Part shown: positions 33,783-45,640 of the stretch, piece after piece | How the letters are laid out: each line of letters opens with the position of its first letter | How positions within the stretch are numbered: the stretch's first letter is position 1 | Program-made: the position numbers and the translations under genes | Assembly: GCA_019802505.1 (NCBI GenBank) | Contig: JAFMOC010000059.1 | Span: forward strand, 1,082,001-1,146,000 | DNA from: Corydoras sp. C115 | Taxonomy: Eukaryota; Chordata; Actinopteri; Siluriformes; Callichthyidae | DNA: 64,000 nt | Reading direction: 5' to 3' | The notes under the pieces: generated by a model | Told to the model about the DNA's origin: nothing | Databases searched by the model: none | The model's input: only the letters and a program-made list of their open reading frames with translations

Positions 33783-34258
33783 CGATACATTTTCATCCCT
33801 TCAATATTTGACCCGCTCCAAATTTAGAATGCAGTAGACTACTGGGGTATATCCCAGCACTCAGTAGGTAGAGGGCATAAAATCACCCATGACAGTCTAC
33901 TCTATCACATAGCACTTTTATGTTTACTATCTATTTTAAAAGCTATATTTCACCCCAGTTCACCTAAACCGAAGCCATTTGACTGTGTAGGGAAACCGAT
34001 ACAGCTGGAGGGAGTATGGAGAAGATGCAAATCTGACACAGTTAGGTCTCTGGCTTCCATTTTCAGGAAATTGAACTGGGTAGAGTCTTGCTGTGAGGCA
34101 ACAATGCTACCCACGAAGCCACCCCGCTGAAACGTAAAATAAACTTGGGAAGTCAGCTTTGTAACTGCATGCCTTCCTTAAAGAAACTGATGTTAGAAGT
34201 AAGAAATTCACCACCAAGAAGTTACTCAACAAACTCTTCAATTGATCTAGAAAAAGTG
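33783..34258. other. Unique DNA
   Basis: Nothing is recognised. 'gtggtagagggc'-like and 'actgggtagagtcttgctg' pieces are not clear repeats. Confidence 0.4.
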
Positions 34259-34259
34259 T

Positions 34260-34580
34260 GCGGCACAGCGACGTACTGGTTATGTTCGCCTCTCAGTGTT
34301 GGGGATCTGGGTGAAGTTTCCATGTTCACGCTGTGTCCGCTTGCTTTCCTCCAGGTTCTCTGGTTTCTTCCAAAAACATGGATTTAAGGTTAATTGGCTG
34401 CTCTAAATCACCCCTATCTAAATTGCCCCTATATAGTGTGTCTTTGTGCGAGTGAGTGGATTGTTTGGTGTCCTGTCCTGGGTATCTTCCCAGCGTCCAA
34501 AATGTTCTCCCCTGCATGGGCATAGGGACCCTCCGCAACACTAATATAGGATTAAGCTAAAGATAATGGATGGATGGATT
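34260..34580 (+). repeat. SINE, plus orientation, B box lost
   Basis: The head is 'gcggcacagcgacgtactgg' and the core and 3' blocks end in (GGAT)n. The B-box segment ('aggttcgaatcc') is deleted, so 'ggggatctgggtgaag' reads across it. As at 33682, the 'aaatcacccctatctaaatt' block is duplicated, which marks a shared subfamily. Confidence 0.87.
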
Positions 34581-35169
34581 TAAAGATGGATGGGTTTGAA
34601 TAAAAATAGTATAGTTTGATTTTCTGTCAAATTCAAATCATGGAACTGGGTTGCACCCTTGGCTCTAAAGACTCACCCAGAGTGAATCCTGTAGGTGGAT
34701 TGTAACTGTCCATCAAATAAAGTGAAGGTAAACATGCACTTGAAAGTGGGAATATAAAACATGTTTGCATTAAAGTCCCTTGGTGTTTTGTTTACTTTTC
34801 TGTTGATGTCATAGTCTCTCATTTAGCTGCCATAAATGTCCATGAACCCTTTGGCACTTTTTGTTCTTCTGCATAAATCTGACCTGAGTTATGTCTCATC
34901 ATTTGATATAGAATTCAAATAAACAAATGGATTTCTAGCTTTGTTTTTTTCTTGGGCTAAATGACCCAACATTAAAAGTCTTACCAGGAAAGCTCGTTAG
35001 AAACTTACTGACTTTTAAATCATTTAAGTTCCTCAGAAATGTTTTAGAGAAGCTTTCTTTCTGGAATGAACTTGAGTCCTAATTATAAATGTTCTTTATT
35101 TGTTTTTATTTTATTACCTTGCAATATTGCATTTGACTTTGTTCTCTAAAGCTCAGGACCCCCCAGAGG
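34581..35169. other. Unique AT-rich DNA
   Basis: No gene is seen. Confidence 0.45.
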
Positions 35170-35475
35170 GACATATATTTGGGTGGTGGATGATTAACGG
35201 GCCTTATTATTACACCCCGCTCAAGGAGAATCATGATGTTCATTGCTATCTTACACCCCGCCAACAGGCCCTCAGCCTGACCCGTTCAAATAGCAATGGC
35301 GTTTGTAAATAGCTACCCGGATGGGCATGGCCGTCTAAAAGGAGTTGTGTTCAGGTACAATTCTGACGTATTGCTATTTTACTGATGAAAAACACAGGTG
35401 CACCCCTGACTGAAAATAACCTAGACACAAATCAACAGTCCAACGTTCATTTTTATCATGGTAGAAATCATGGGT
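35170..35475 (-). mobile_element. Harbinger-like element remnant
   Basis: 'ggtgcacccctgactgaaaa' and 'taacctagacacaaatcaac' align with 'ggtgcaccgttgactgaaaa' and 'caacctcttcagacgtcaac' at 39740-39782. The first part, with 'cattgctatcttacaccccg' and the inverted 'aaatagcaatgg', is typical of the inner and terminal parts of such elements. The ends are not clear. Confidence 0.5.
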
Positions 35476-36202
35476 AACCCCAGCGACCCATATTTTTCTT
35501 ACTCTAAACATAAAATGTGGCATTGCTATCCTTGCCTTTAAAGTACACTAAACAAAAATTTGTTATAAGTGGTGTTTATTCATGTCACTGATCTCATTTT
35601 AAATTTCCTCCGCAGAGACTGCTATTAAAAATGCATGCTACTTATAGGGCTTTATTGCTTTGTTTTGTTTGTCTGTATAGTTGGGTTCCACCCATATGGG
35701 AGCCACTTTAATTTTGCATGTTGATGCAACCACAGTGTCCCTTCAATTTCTTTGCCCTGACCCTCACACAACAAACAAATCAGTCCCAGCTCAGCATGAA
35801 AGTCTTAGTGCCATACATGCAGGCAGGGACTCACCAGGTGCTTTATTTCGTATTCATGGGGGTCAAAGCAAAACCAATACTTTCTTCAACAAGATTAGAG
35901 TTGTGTGCAATTACACAGAGTACAGAATAGGAACCCAATTTTGTATCAAACCGCAAGTTGGTACTGCATTCAGAGATCTGTGCCCATATGCGTTCCCCTT
36001 CAGGGAACTGAAATTGCTGTAATAATTCCAATAATTACTGTAATGAAAATAATAATGGCCCGTAGAGGAACGTAGTGATTTTGGGAACAATGTGGCCATG
36101 AAATCCCATTGAAAATTCATCGGGTTTCCAAATATAAGACTGCGAACTGGCATCTGATAGACTAGCAATGAAAAAATCTAAAAAAAACTGAACAAATACA
36201 TT
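35476..36202. other. Unique DNA with an uncalled 113-codon frame
   Basis: The plus-strand frame 35681-36022 is the longest here. It lacks any domain that I know and overlaps open frames on the other strand, so I treat it as chance. Confidence 0.4.
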
Positions 36203-36522
36203 GGCATGGTGGCGTATTGGTTAGCACATTTTCCTCTCAGCGCTGGGGATCCAGGTTAAAATTCTGAAATAGGTTTGCATGTTCTCCCCATGTCTGGCTG
36301 GGTTTTTGCCTACAGTCCAAAAACATGGACTCAAGGTAAAGTGGTTGCTTTAAATTCCCCCATATAGTGTGTGTGTGTGTGTCTATACAAGTGAGTGTCC
36401 AGCAATGGATTGGCGCCCTTTCCTGGCTGTATCTACTCAGCACCTGAAATGTTCTCCCCTGGATGGACCCCCTTTCGCAACCCTAGTAGGGGATTAAGCG
36501 AAAGATGATGAGACGAGATGAG
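36203..36522 (+). repeat. SINE, plus orientation
   Basis: The head is 'catggtggcgtattggttag', with a damaged B box 'ggttaaaattctg'. The 'cggttttctcc' portion of the core is lost, and the tail is 'gatgatgagacgagatgag', the GAGAT type. Confidence 0.87.
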
Positions 36523-37869
36523 CAACACAACTCAGTCATATTTTAAGACACAGCTTCATGAGGACTATTTTTAGTACATGCCCTGGGGGTGACTCACACT
36601 GTCCCTGTGGGCAACTAGGTGTGAGTACCGCAATAAATTTGGGATAGAATAATTTTTTCGAATTTTTTAAATTTTAAATCAAAGATAAAAAAATAAATAT
36701 TATGGTCTACAAACACACTACAGTAACATTGTGTTGATCCCCACTTCTCCATGAGCGTATCTGCTCATCATGATGCTCACTCTAAAATAGTTTATACCAG
36801 TTCAAGCAGCCTGGCCATTTTCCCATTGACCTCTTTTCATCAACAAAGCCTTTGCATTGACAGAAATAATGCTTACTGTATATGTTTTTTTTCTTTCATT
36901 GTCATACTTGAAGTACCTTAAGGTTCTTAGAGCATTAACAAAATGGGCAAACAAGGCCATCTGGTAACAAAGATCATGTCAGGGTTACATTTGTTTCCAT
37001 TCGAATATCTTTTCTACAACATTTTATATACATTTATATACATTTTATAGTATTTTATATAGCACGTTATATATACAGTGTATATACGTTCATATACAGC
37101 ACAGTTGATCATGTGGTGTATATATAATTAGCTTAACTTGCATTTCTGATTTGTATTTTGGTATGACATTGATATAAAATCAATGTCGTCATGCACATAC
37201 TGTAATTAAAATATGATTAATAGTGCAGACCCCTAAACTAACAGTGCAATGTGCTTAAACAGACTGCATATGTCATTATACAGCATCCAGCTGGAACCCC
37301 GGGCTTAATGGCCACGCTGCCAGGAGAACAGATGCATGACAACACAAAACAGGTAAACACGAATTCCACTGTGCAAGTAACTAAAAGCCACCTCCCCGTC
37401 CATCCGTCTCACTATGACACCAGAATCCACCCGCTCACTTCGGTCCGAGACAGCAAGTGCACAAACCTAAATTACACCGTGTCCGTCCATACATCCATCT
37501 GGGGCAGACTGAGGGGTGCCCACTAGGCAAGGTCAATAAAGTCCGTAATTGCTGCGCCTGCTCGCTGGATGCCTGCTCAGGGAACAGGTGCTTAATGTTG
37601 AGAGGCGTTCTGGGATTTGTAGGCTGGAGCAGGGAGACTTCCTGGCCTGTAATTGCCTGCTGTTGTATCCAGTAAGTCAGTGGTCTGAGTAATGATGCGC
37701 TAAAGATTTCCTGGCAAGGTGATTGACCTGGCACTCGTCCTATTTGTCAACAAAAGGAGGGAGAAAAATGACACCATCTTATGTGTGACGGTCTCTTGGT
37801 ATGCACAGGTTTGTTTTCTGCCTCGGGGTAAGATGGGAGAATAGAACGGCAGCAACTGGAACACTTAAC
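36523..37869. other. Unique DNA, partly conserved-looking
   Basis: Positions 37020-37130 are AT-rich with repeated 'catttatatacattttat' phrases. Positions 37250-37760 are GC-richer and repeat-free, with overlapping frames of 72-99 codons on both strands. No frame has coding character beyond being open. Confidence 0.4.
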
Positions 37870-38166
37870 GAGTGGCCTTTTCTGTTGCTGCCCCCTCACT
37901 TTGGAACGCTCCCCCTAAAAAATTCTACCGCCGATCTGCCTACTTTTAAGTTACTTCTCAAAAGTAACATTTCAGATCGCTTTTAACCTCTAATCTGATC
38001 TTTTATTGCTGTTTCTGCCTCTTCATTTAGCTTTTTCTTATTTTTAAAACTGCATTAATGTTCTATGTGTTTTATGTGTTTGTACTATTTTAATGTTGTA
38101 CTCTTTTATTTGTTTTGTAAAGCGTCTTTGAGGTCCCTAAAAGCGCTATATAAATAAAATGTATTA
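37870..38166 (+). pseudogene. L2/CR1-type LINE, ORF2 C-terminus and 3' end
   Basis: One frame reads 'FSVAAPSLWNAPP'. After a frameshift it reads 'NSTADLPTFKLLLKSNISD', ending at a stop at 37984-37986. This is the family's 'AP.LWN.LP..IR....L..FK..LK..LF' C-terminal signature. The 3' UTR follows with 'gtaaagcgtctttgaggtcc' and 'agcgctatataaataaaatg', then ATTATTA. That is a classic fish L2-type tail. It is truncated and frameshifted, so it is dead. Confidence 0.75.
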
Positions 38167-38540
38167 TTAATCAGACTGGTGGCACGGTGGCTTAGTGGTC
38201 AGCACGTTCGCCTCTCAGCTCTAGGGATTCCCAGTTTGAATCCCAATCTGGGTGGAGTTTCCATGTTCTCCCCGTGTCTGCGTGGGTTTCCTCCAGGTTC
38301 TCCAGTTTCCTCCCAAAGTCCAAAAACATGGATCAAGGTCAATTGAATTCTCCAAATTACCCCATATAGAGTGTGGTTGTGTGTGTATGAGTGTGTGTGT
38401 GTGCCCAGCGATAGATTGGCGCCCTGTCCTGGGTGTAGCTGCCCAGTGCCAGAGACGTTCTCCCCTGGATGGGCATGGGGAACCCCACCGCGACCTTAAC
38501 AGTAGATAAAGTGGAAGATAATGGATGGATTAATCAGACT
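38166..38540 (+). repeat. Complete SINE inserted beyond the LINE tail
   Basis: The SINE body, 38178-38528, reads 'ggtggcacggtggcttagtg' at its head and ends in (GGAT)n. ATTAATCAGACT occurs at 38166-38177 and again at 38529-38540, though the first AT may belong to the tail. Insertion occurred within about 12 bases of the LINE's terminal ATT repeats. Confidence 0.9.
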
Positions 38541-38574
38541 TCCAATGGTTTGAAATGTAAAGAACTTAATACAA

Positions 38575-38622
38575 GGGTGGCACGATGGCATTGAGGTTGG
38601 CATGTCCGCTTCTCACTGACTG
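38575..38622 (+). repeat. SINE head fragment
   Basis: 'gggtggcacgatggcattga' and 'ggttggcatgtccgcttctc' are the SINE head without the rest. Confidence 0.6.
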
Positions 38623-39308
38623 TAGTCTGATAAAGGTCTAACAAATGACAACATTTGTTTTCAATTGGTTTCTGCATTTTAAGTAAGTGTCCCCTATTTT
38701 TTGGATTCATGATTGGTATTTGCAAATTGTCCTCAGTGTCCGTTTCGTGTATCTTTAATCTCAGCGCACTGAACTGCACTGCTGAAGCCAGAGTTCCATG
38801 TGTTTAGTTTGATGTAGGGTTTGTATAAAGGTTTCCAAAAGTACCACTGTTCACCCATTCGCCTACATTTTGTGCACTGGGAGGAATAAAATTAAAAAGC
38901 GAGGGCAAAGGTCAGCGCTGAAACTTTCTTTCACGCCAGTGTGCATGTTGCTTCACTCTGGAAGGCACATTTTTGATACGCATTCAGGCAAGTTCAGAGA
39001 ATTCCTGCCTTTTTTTCTTTTTCTATTGGCTTCCACTCTGGATCTTTCATTTTGGGTCTTGACCCAGATCTCTATACAGCAATGTTTATGCTCTGTGGTT
39101 TATGGAACACAAGGAAAATAGAAATATAATCGTGAATCAAATATCACAGATGAAAAATACCAAACCTGGATTATTGCTCTGTGGACTGAGAAATGAACAA
39201 TCTTATTAATCGCAGCTAAGCTGTACTGCCTTCATGTGAAGGTGTACGAAAAATAAGTTCAATAAAAAATATTATATATATTTATTATAGTTGATATATT
39301 TTGGAAAT
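38623..39308. other. Unique DNA
   Basis: An 83-codon frame at 38870-39121 has a hydrophobic middle but no recognised family. Nothing else is seen. Confidence 0.4.
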
Positions 39309-39649
39309 TGGCAGTATGGTGGCTTAGTGGTTAGCACGTCCATCTGTCATTGCTGGGGATCCAGGTTCGATTTCTCCACCCTTGAGTAGAGTTTTCATGT
39401 TCTCCCTGTGTCCATGGAGATTTCCTCCAGGTTCTCCAGTTTTCTCCCACAGTCCCACAGGTGAATAGACTGCTCTAAATTGTCCCTATGTAGTGTGTGT
39501 GAGTGAGTGAGTGGGTTTGTGCCCAACAATAGATTGACGGCCTGTCCTAAGCTGTCCAACACGTTTTCTCCGTATGGGCATGGACAAACCCCCGCTCCCC
39601 GTCACCCTAGTATAGCATTAAGCAGAAGATAATGGATGGATGGATGGAG
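39309..39649 (+). repeat. SINE, plus orientation
   Basis: The head is 'gtatggtggcttagtggtta' and the B box 'ggttcgatttctcc' is diverged. A 'cccacagtcccacagg' duplication and a (GGAT)n tail are present. Confidence 0.88.
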
Positions 39650-39713
39650 ATCTTTAAAACAGTCACGTATTTTTATGTATGTGAATACAAGCATATTTAA
39701 ATATTATTAATGT

Positions 39714-40065
39714 TGTCTTGGCGACAGAAAATCCAGGTGCACCGTTGACTGAAAACAACCTCTTCAGACGTCAACAGTTAGACGTCGGTCGCTATCTAGG
39801 CTGTGAATCATCAACACAGGCGTGTGTCCAATGGCACTTAACGCTGAATAGAACTGAGCCCTATTACATCTGACTGCATTGGAACAAAGAATGCAGATAC
39901 ATAGTCTACACTATACTGTGGGTTCTCCATTCACAGTCAAATGGAGAACCTCATGGAGCAGTGCACCACTCAAATGGCAATCCTCCAAAGTCAGAGCACC
40001 ACCTGGTTCTTAAAGGGAAGGAAACCCAAGCTCCCAGTGGAGACCCCATACAGATATGGGGAGAT
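39714..40065 (-). mobile_element. Harbinger-like element, inner part
   Basis: Its complement matches 62650-62990: 'gcgtgtgtccaatggcactt', 'gaatcatcaacacaggcg', 'gcgacc/gaccgacgtc', 'ggttctccattcacagtc', 'gcaccacctggttcttaaag'. A 60-codon plus-strand frame at 39941-40123 shares about 15 residues with a minus-strand frame of the 62555 element, as expected from DNA homology. The ends are decayed. Confidence 0.6.
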
Positions 40066-41122
40066 CATCCACTCAACAGGAAACCCTGAAGAGGGAGCAG
40101 AGAATTTACCATCACTTAAATAAAATTTACGTCCTACCACAACAGCCTCGAAGGTTGATGATCAACAAGCAATAGTTTATGCTTCGAGCATAGTGTCACT
40201 TCTCACTCCGATTGCTCAGTCTCAGTATTATTCAAGCATGTGAAATAAAACAGAGTGCCAATTCCTTTACTGTCAACACAACCCTGCCTGTGATAAATCT
40301 ATTCCCTCCCCTTCCACAGCCATCCCTATCGCCCCATCCACACGCCACCGCGGCTCAGGAACCTGACCGCTTTCCTGCGCCGACTGGAGCATTTTGTCAG
40401 TGGAGATTTAGTCTAATTTCTCAGAAGCCGCGCTGCTTCTCATCAATCCTTCACCCTTCCCACTTTATCTGAGGCTCCTTATTGTTCAGCAGGATCTTTG
40501 CACAACACTGATAATTCGGGGAGAGAACATCGCTTTCTGTTGCGAAGACGGGCGGAGCCGATAAGCTTCGGCAGTGTGAAGGACACCGCCACTCACCCCT
40601 CTTGTCCTTTGAGGTCTGGTTATGGGTTTCACAATTTACGAGGCCCACTGTTACCAATCATGCAATGACAGAACCCCTCCAAGGGCAAACTTACACAGCC
40701 CTGAGTTCACAGCCAGGGGAACAAAGTGATGGGGATGGGGTGGATGAGACGCAGTTTTTATCTGGGGGTGATAAATAAGACAATTATTTTCTCATGAGTG
40801 TGAACTGTTCAGTCCAGCTCACACACACAAACACACACACACACTCCTCTTAGTAGGAGTGGTCAGAATGGATGATTAATCAGAGCACTGAAAGTTAATA
40901 GGCATGCAGCTTCGGGGCATTACAAGTCAAGGAGTAATATGCAGGATGGCAAACACTGATTACTTCACCAGGAAGACTTTCCTCCGTGCTCTGCTTTCCT
41001 CTTCATTACCAGGGCATTCGGATGAACTTAGTCATCAATCTGTCAATTAATTCAATGTGAGAAACACAACTTATCTAATTCTGTGTGTATATTGTATTAT
41101 CATCTCGAAAACATATATAAAT
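40066..41122. other. Unique DNA, GC-richer middle
   Basis: Positions 40280-40690 are GC-rich for this window, with short frames only. A (CA)n run lies at 40822-40843. No gene or family is recognised. Confidence 0.4.
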
Positions 41123-41180
41123 ACAGTACCAACCAGAAGAATTTTTTGCCACCTTCTTTGCTCCACTTATTGTCCATGTG
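41123..41180 (+). mobile_element. Foldback element, single end
   Basis: 'cagtaccaaccagaagaatt' and 'tttgctccacttattgtcca' are the first 55 or so bases of a left arm. Nothing follows that belongs to the element. Confidence 0.6.
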
Positions 41181-41352
41181 AAAATATACAGCATATAAAA
41201 GCAAAAAGAAATGAAAAGAAATGGTAAATGGTAAAAAAAATATTACGGAGAAAATCACAGCAAAATGACAATGAAGGTCTGATTCATTTCTTTAAAAATG
41301 CTTACCAATATCGACTAAAATGTCAAATTTGTGTTTGCCTCTTATTTTTATT

Positions 41353-41643
41353 CCATCCATCCATTATCTTCCACTTTATTCTCTACTATAGTGACGAGGG
41401 GTGATATCCATCCAGGGGAAGAACGTTCCGGGCGCTGGGCAGATACACCTAGGACAGGACGCCAATCAATCACTGGGCACACTCACTCAATTAAACACAC
41501 TCCATATGGGCAATTTGGAGAATTCAATTGACCTTGATCCATGTTTTTGGACTGTGAGAGGAAACCGGAGAACCCGGAGGAAACCCACATGGACACTGGG
41601 AGAACATCGAAATTCCACCCAGATTGGTATTCAAAAAAACCTA
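41353..41643 (-). repeat. SINE, minus orientation, head missing
   Basis: It runs from the (CCAT)n tail complement to 'cacccagattggtattcaaa'. The head is lost at a run of A's. Confidence 0.85.
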
Positions 41644-41649
41644 TCCGGT

Positions 41650-41881
41650 TTTTAAAGTGAACAGTGATCGCTTAGTATAGCGATACACCCAGGACAGGGT
41701 GCCAATCTATAGCTGAGCACACACTGACTCACACAGACACACAGACCATTCAGGTGCGCTTTAGCTATGGAAGTCATAAAGAGCCAAATCACCATGAATC
41801 CATGTTTTTTCGGACTGTGGGAACCCACATGGACACAGGATTGCAACCTGAATCCCCAAGGCTGAGAGGTGAACGTGCTAA
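41650..41881 (-). repeat. SINE split by an LTR, tail-side part
   Basis: A decayed SINE from 'agcgatacacccaggacagg' to 'ggtgaacgtgctaa'. The remaining head complement, 'ctaaccactacaccacagtg', is found at 42380-42407, beyond the inserted LTR. Confidence 0.8.
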
Positions 41882-42379
41882 TGAAGGGATAAAAATTTGT
41901 GATTTGTAAGTACTTTGTGTTCAAGGGAATTAGCGCATTCGATAACAATGGGGCAACCTGGCCGACAATTGCCCAAGGCCTATATTTCATGAAAACTAGA
42001 TGCACCTGGCGTCTGGTGGCTGGTGGATAAAGCTCGAGGACAGCCAAGCTGTCTCGAGCTCCCCCAGATAAGGGATGGAACGGCGCGTTCAACCCCCCAT
42101 AGAACTCCTTCAACAAATTTTTTCAAAATAAGCAGAGCGAGGGATGGTTTTTCAATAAATAGTGTCAGGAACTGGACTTCGGGGCTCTGTCTTGGTGGGA
42201 CCGGTGTGGTGCTGAGATCAGAGTCGGATCGCGATCTTGGGCTTGTCTTGGACGAACACTGCTTTGACTCGGTTTGTCATAAATAAACCGCTTGATTCGA
42301 ATAACTCTGAAATCATCTGTACTGTGCTTTTTGACGCCTTCAAAATTGGTTCATTGGGGAAATTTCAGATTTCCTAACA
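41882..42379 (+). mobile_element. Solo LTR nested in a SINE
   Basis: This is the exact insert that interrupts the SINE. It begins TGAAGGGATAAAAA and ends TTTCCTAACA, so it has TG...CA ends. CTAA (41878-41881 and 42380-42383) is duplicated. It is 498 bp long, with an AATAAA at about 42280. No gag or pol, primer-binding site or polypurine tract adjoins it. The strand is assigned from the position of AATAAA in the second half. Family unknown. Confidence 0.7.
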
Positions 42380-42407
42380 CTAACCACTACACCACAGTGC
42401 ACTGCCC
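42380..42407 (-). repeat. SINE head remainder after the LTR
   Basis: 'ctaaccactacaccacagtg' followed by 'cactgccccc' completes the SINE begun at 41650. Confidence 0.75.
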
Positions 42408-42463
42408 CCTTGTTTTTGCAAAAAAACATTTCCTTATTTTTCCTTAGAATAAGGCTATTGTTT

Positions 42464-42680
42464 TTTCTTGGAGTAGTGGTTAGCACATCCACCTCTCAGC
42501 ACTGGGGATCCTAGTTGGAATCTTCCCCTGTCCATGTAGGTTTCCTCAGGTTTCTCTGGTTTCCTTCCACAGTCCAAAACATGGATTCAAGGTGAATTGG
42601 CTGAGCTGCTGTATTGTGTGTATCTGCGTGCCCAGTGATGGATTGGTATCTAGTATAGGATTAGGCTGAAGATGATGAGA
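42464..42680 (+). repeat. SINE, plus orientation, internally deleted
   Basis: The head is 'ggagtagtggttagcacatc'. The 3' half jumps from 'gcccagtgatggattgg' to 'tatctagtataggattaggc', losing about 70 bases. The tail is of the GATGAG type. Confidence 0.82.
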
Positions 42681-44024
42681 TTTGCCTTCATTATCACATC
42701 TTTTATCTGATACATATGTAGAATACTGCTGTTTCCTGATAGCCAGTCTGTAAAAACCCAAAGTGTGCTGCCTTTTCATCACATGTGTTCTTGTATTCAT
42801 GGTATTAAAATTTTGGATCCCTCTATGTTCGGTGGATCCTAGACACACTTGTAAACACATGTCCCCTGATCTCTGAAGGAAATGTATAAATAATTCACAA
42901 CACATTTTATGTTATTTATACAAAACACATAATGCTGGCGAATGTTTAATGGTATGTATTTAGACATTCCCTGGGGATACATACCCGTCCTCGGGGCTAC
43001 AGGGTATTTAAAATAAGCTAGTCAGCAATATATCAATCTTTTTAATAGAACAAATCCAACACACCGAATGAGGTGTGTTATATTATTAAATACATCATTA
43101 CCGTTCCGGAATAAATGAGATGATGCTGCAATCAGATGAAGGGATTATTATTCTGAAAATTAGATATAGCTTTTTTCTCTTTGTTTCTTTCTCTCACACA
43201 TGCACTTGTGTGCTCGCACGCTCACACAAACCCACACACACATGCACGCACATACATAATAATACAAGACTAGGTGAGGGCTCTGAATAATTCATAACAT
43301 CTAACCGAGGACTGACAGAGCATACTATGGCCTGTTCTTAACTGGCATTTAAAATAGAGCCGTACATGGATGCCACAGGTCGGGTTAGGCAAGACATGAT
43401 GAAAAGAAAGGTTGAGAAGATAAAGGACTAGACAAAAAAGGGGGGAAAAAAAGAACTTTCTGGGCGTTTACCCAGTGCCCACATTTTTTTTCACTTTGTA
43501 CCGTGAGCATAATCATTCATGTATTACATGAGGTGGCTCACCCTGACCAGAATCACAGCCATGTTGACACCACAATCTCATGAACAGCAGGAGTGATGTC
43601 TATATGTATGACATCTAGGTTCAGTTAGTTGCTCACCACTCACCTCACCATTTGATGTGATTAAACCTAAACCTTATGCTTACAGGGCAGAAATACTGCC
43701 AACACTAATTTTAGGTAAACAGAGTGGGTTAATTATGTTGATTTTTAAATCTTTCAGCATTGACATCGTGACGGCAGAACAGTGGCGCTGGGAAGAAAAG
43801 GCGGAGCAGTTGGCGTTGTGGGTAATTTATTTAGAAGTAATTAACACAACTGATTTAGCTCCACCTGATAAATGTGTGCAGACTTTATTTGCTGTAACAT
43901 GTCACGTCACGGAGAGAGAGATTTCATGGATCGACAGCAAGAACATCAGCCTACATTTTTGAATTAATAAAAAATAAATAATGTGAATATTTATATATGA
44001 ATATTCATATATATATATATATAT
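42681..44024. other. Unique DNA
   Basis: Frames 42546-42905 (minus) and 43657-43962 (plus) are open but have no domain. The first is partly SINE. A CA-rich stretch lies at 43190-43260. No gene is called. Confidence 0.4.
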
Positions 44025-44148
44025 GCCCACCAATAGATTGGCACCCTGTCCTGGGTGTGTATCTGCCCAGCACCAGAAACGTTCTCCCCTGAATGGGCAT
44101 GGGGAACCCCACCGCGACCCTAGTAGAGGATAAAGCGGAAGATAATGG

Positions 44149-44149
<1 letters not shown>
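44025..44149 (+). repeat. SINE 3' part between TA runs
   Basis: It starts abruptly at 'gcccaccaatagattgg' after (TA)n and ends at 'aagcggaagataatgg' before (TA)n. The head half is absent. Confidence 0.87.

Positions 44150-44150
<1 letters not shown>

Positions 44151-44226
<76 letters not shown>
44151..44226. repeat. (TA)n(CA)n microsatellite
   Basis: About 65 bases of TA, then CA. Tyrosine/isoleucine frames on the minus strand derive from it. Confidence 0.95.
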
Positions 44227-45566
44227 AGAGGGTGTGCATTATTGGGAATGAATCATGGAAGAGTTGTGTTGTTAGGCATAATGAGCAGCTGAGTACAGTT
44301 ACACCTCTTTGTGATTGATTCACGGTAATACACATCTCGAGTGGCTTCTTACATTTATAAATAACAGTTACAAACACACAATAATAAAAAAAAGGTTCAA
44401 TTCATTAATGTGTTTATAGAAAACAAAATTACAATTTATCTAGTTTTCTGTGGTGAAATCTAGTCTTTTTGTAATATAGGTTTTTAAAGTGCAGGTTGAT
44501 TGCTGAGTAATAGGATACCGGCTTAGTGCTTATCGGGAATCGGCTTTCCATTTAAATTAATAAGTATATTTATCTATGATCTAAAATAAACAATTGTATA
44601 TCACACATTGATATGAATATGAAGCGGCCAGAGGTGTGCATTGATGTCAATGATGGCGGTTGGACAAATGGCTCAGCCAATCAGATTTCAGGACCGGAAC
44701 TACCTGTTTTATGGGTAGGTTTAATTAGTTTAAAAATATCTGAATTTTTAGCATTGTCAGACTCACTAAAACTACTTCACACAAAGTACAATAAACAGAA
44801 CTGTTTCAGAAGCCAAATGTTTTCAGTTTGGTTGGGATGCTGACATGACAGACAATAACCGTTGAAAAATCCTTTGGGTTCCGAGCGATATTAAACTCCT
44901 ACCACTCACAGGAAACTCCTGAATGCACTTATTTTCAGTGCAATTCCACAAATAAATATATATATATACACAGCCGTATAAACCCACTTCATGGCCATGA
45001 AGACCCCTGACCATCAAATCCCCCGCTGAAACCACAGACATTAATTCCACCCTCTCGGGCTCAGCTATAAGAGACTTAATTCTTTAAGGTAGACTTTGCT
45101 CAAAATTGAATAACAGCAACAAAAAAGAAAAGAATAGAATAGACCCGTGAAGGTCACTCCTACAGAATGACAGTGTCAGAATGGAAAAGACTGACTTGGC
45201 ACCATGTAACATGATGAAAATAAGGTGCCCATTCAGCCCATTCTGGGTATCTGTAAGGTGAGGTTATGTTGTCCCGGCTCAGAAATGCCCCATTAATTCA
45301 CCTCAAAGTTATTTACTGAGGTTGTGGTCTGGTTTCTGTGCTTGATTCGAGAGTTACTTCACTCAATACTAGTATTTATGGACCATGCTAGTCCTGGAAG
45401 GCAATAAAACTTTGAAAAAGGGAGGCCTTATAGAATTTTGGGGAGGCTATAAAAATAACCTCACCCTTTTATGGCTGAAAGTATAAGTTTCAAGTTCACG
45501 GCCTGTATTCACAGAGCAACTTAATGCTAAAAGTAGTTTCTTACTTGCTGATTTAAAAGAATGGCA

Positions 45567-45568
<2 letters not shown>
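44227..45568. other. Unique DNA with a possible DNA-element trace
   Basis: 44620-44720 ('gaggtgtgcattgatgtcaa', 'tcagccaatcagatttcagg', 'accggaactacctg') has the look of the subterminal part of a fish DNA transposon. I cannot place it. The rest is ordinary unique DNA. Confidence 0.35.
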
Positions 45569-45610
<42 letters not shown>

Positions 45611-45632
45611 TCATGTATGTATATATATATAA
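45569..45632. repeat. (GT)n(TA)n microsatellite
   Basis: About 36 bases of GT, then interrupted TA/TG units. Confidence 0.93.
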
Positions 45633-45640
45633 TTTTTTTT

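Noticed and set aside
35681..36022. 113-codon frame as a gene
   Set aside because: It has no recognised domain and competing frames on both strands. No splice or start context supports it.
41652..42116. 154-codon minus-strand frame
   Set aside because: It spans the junction between the SINE and the nested LTR, so it cannot be one gene.
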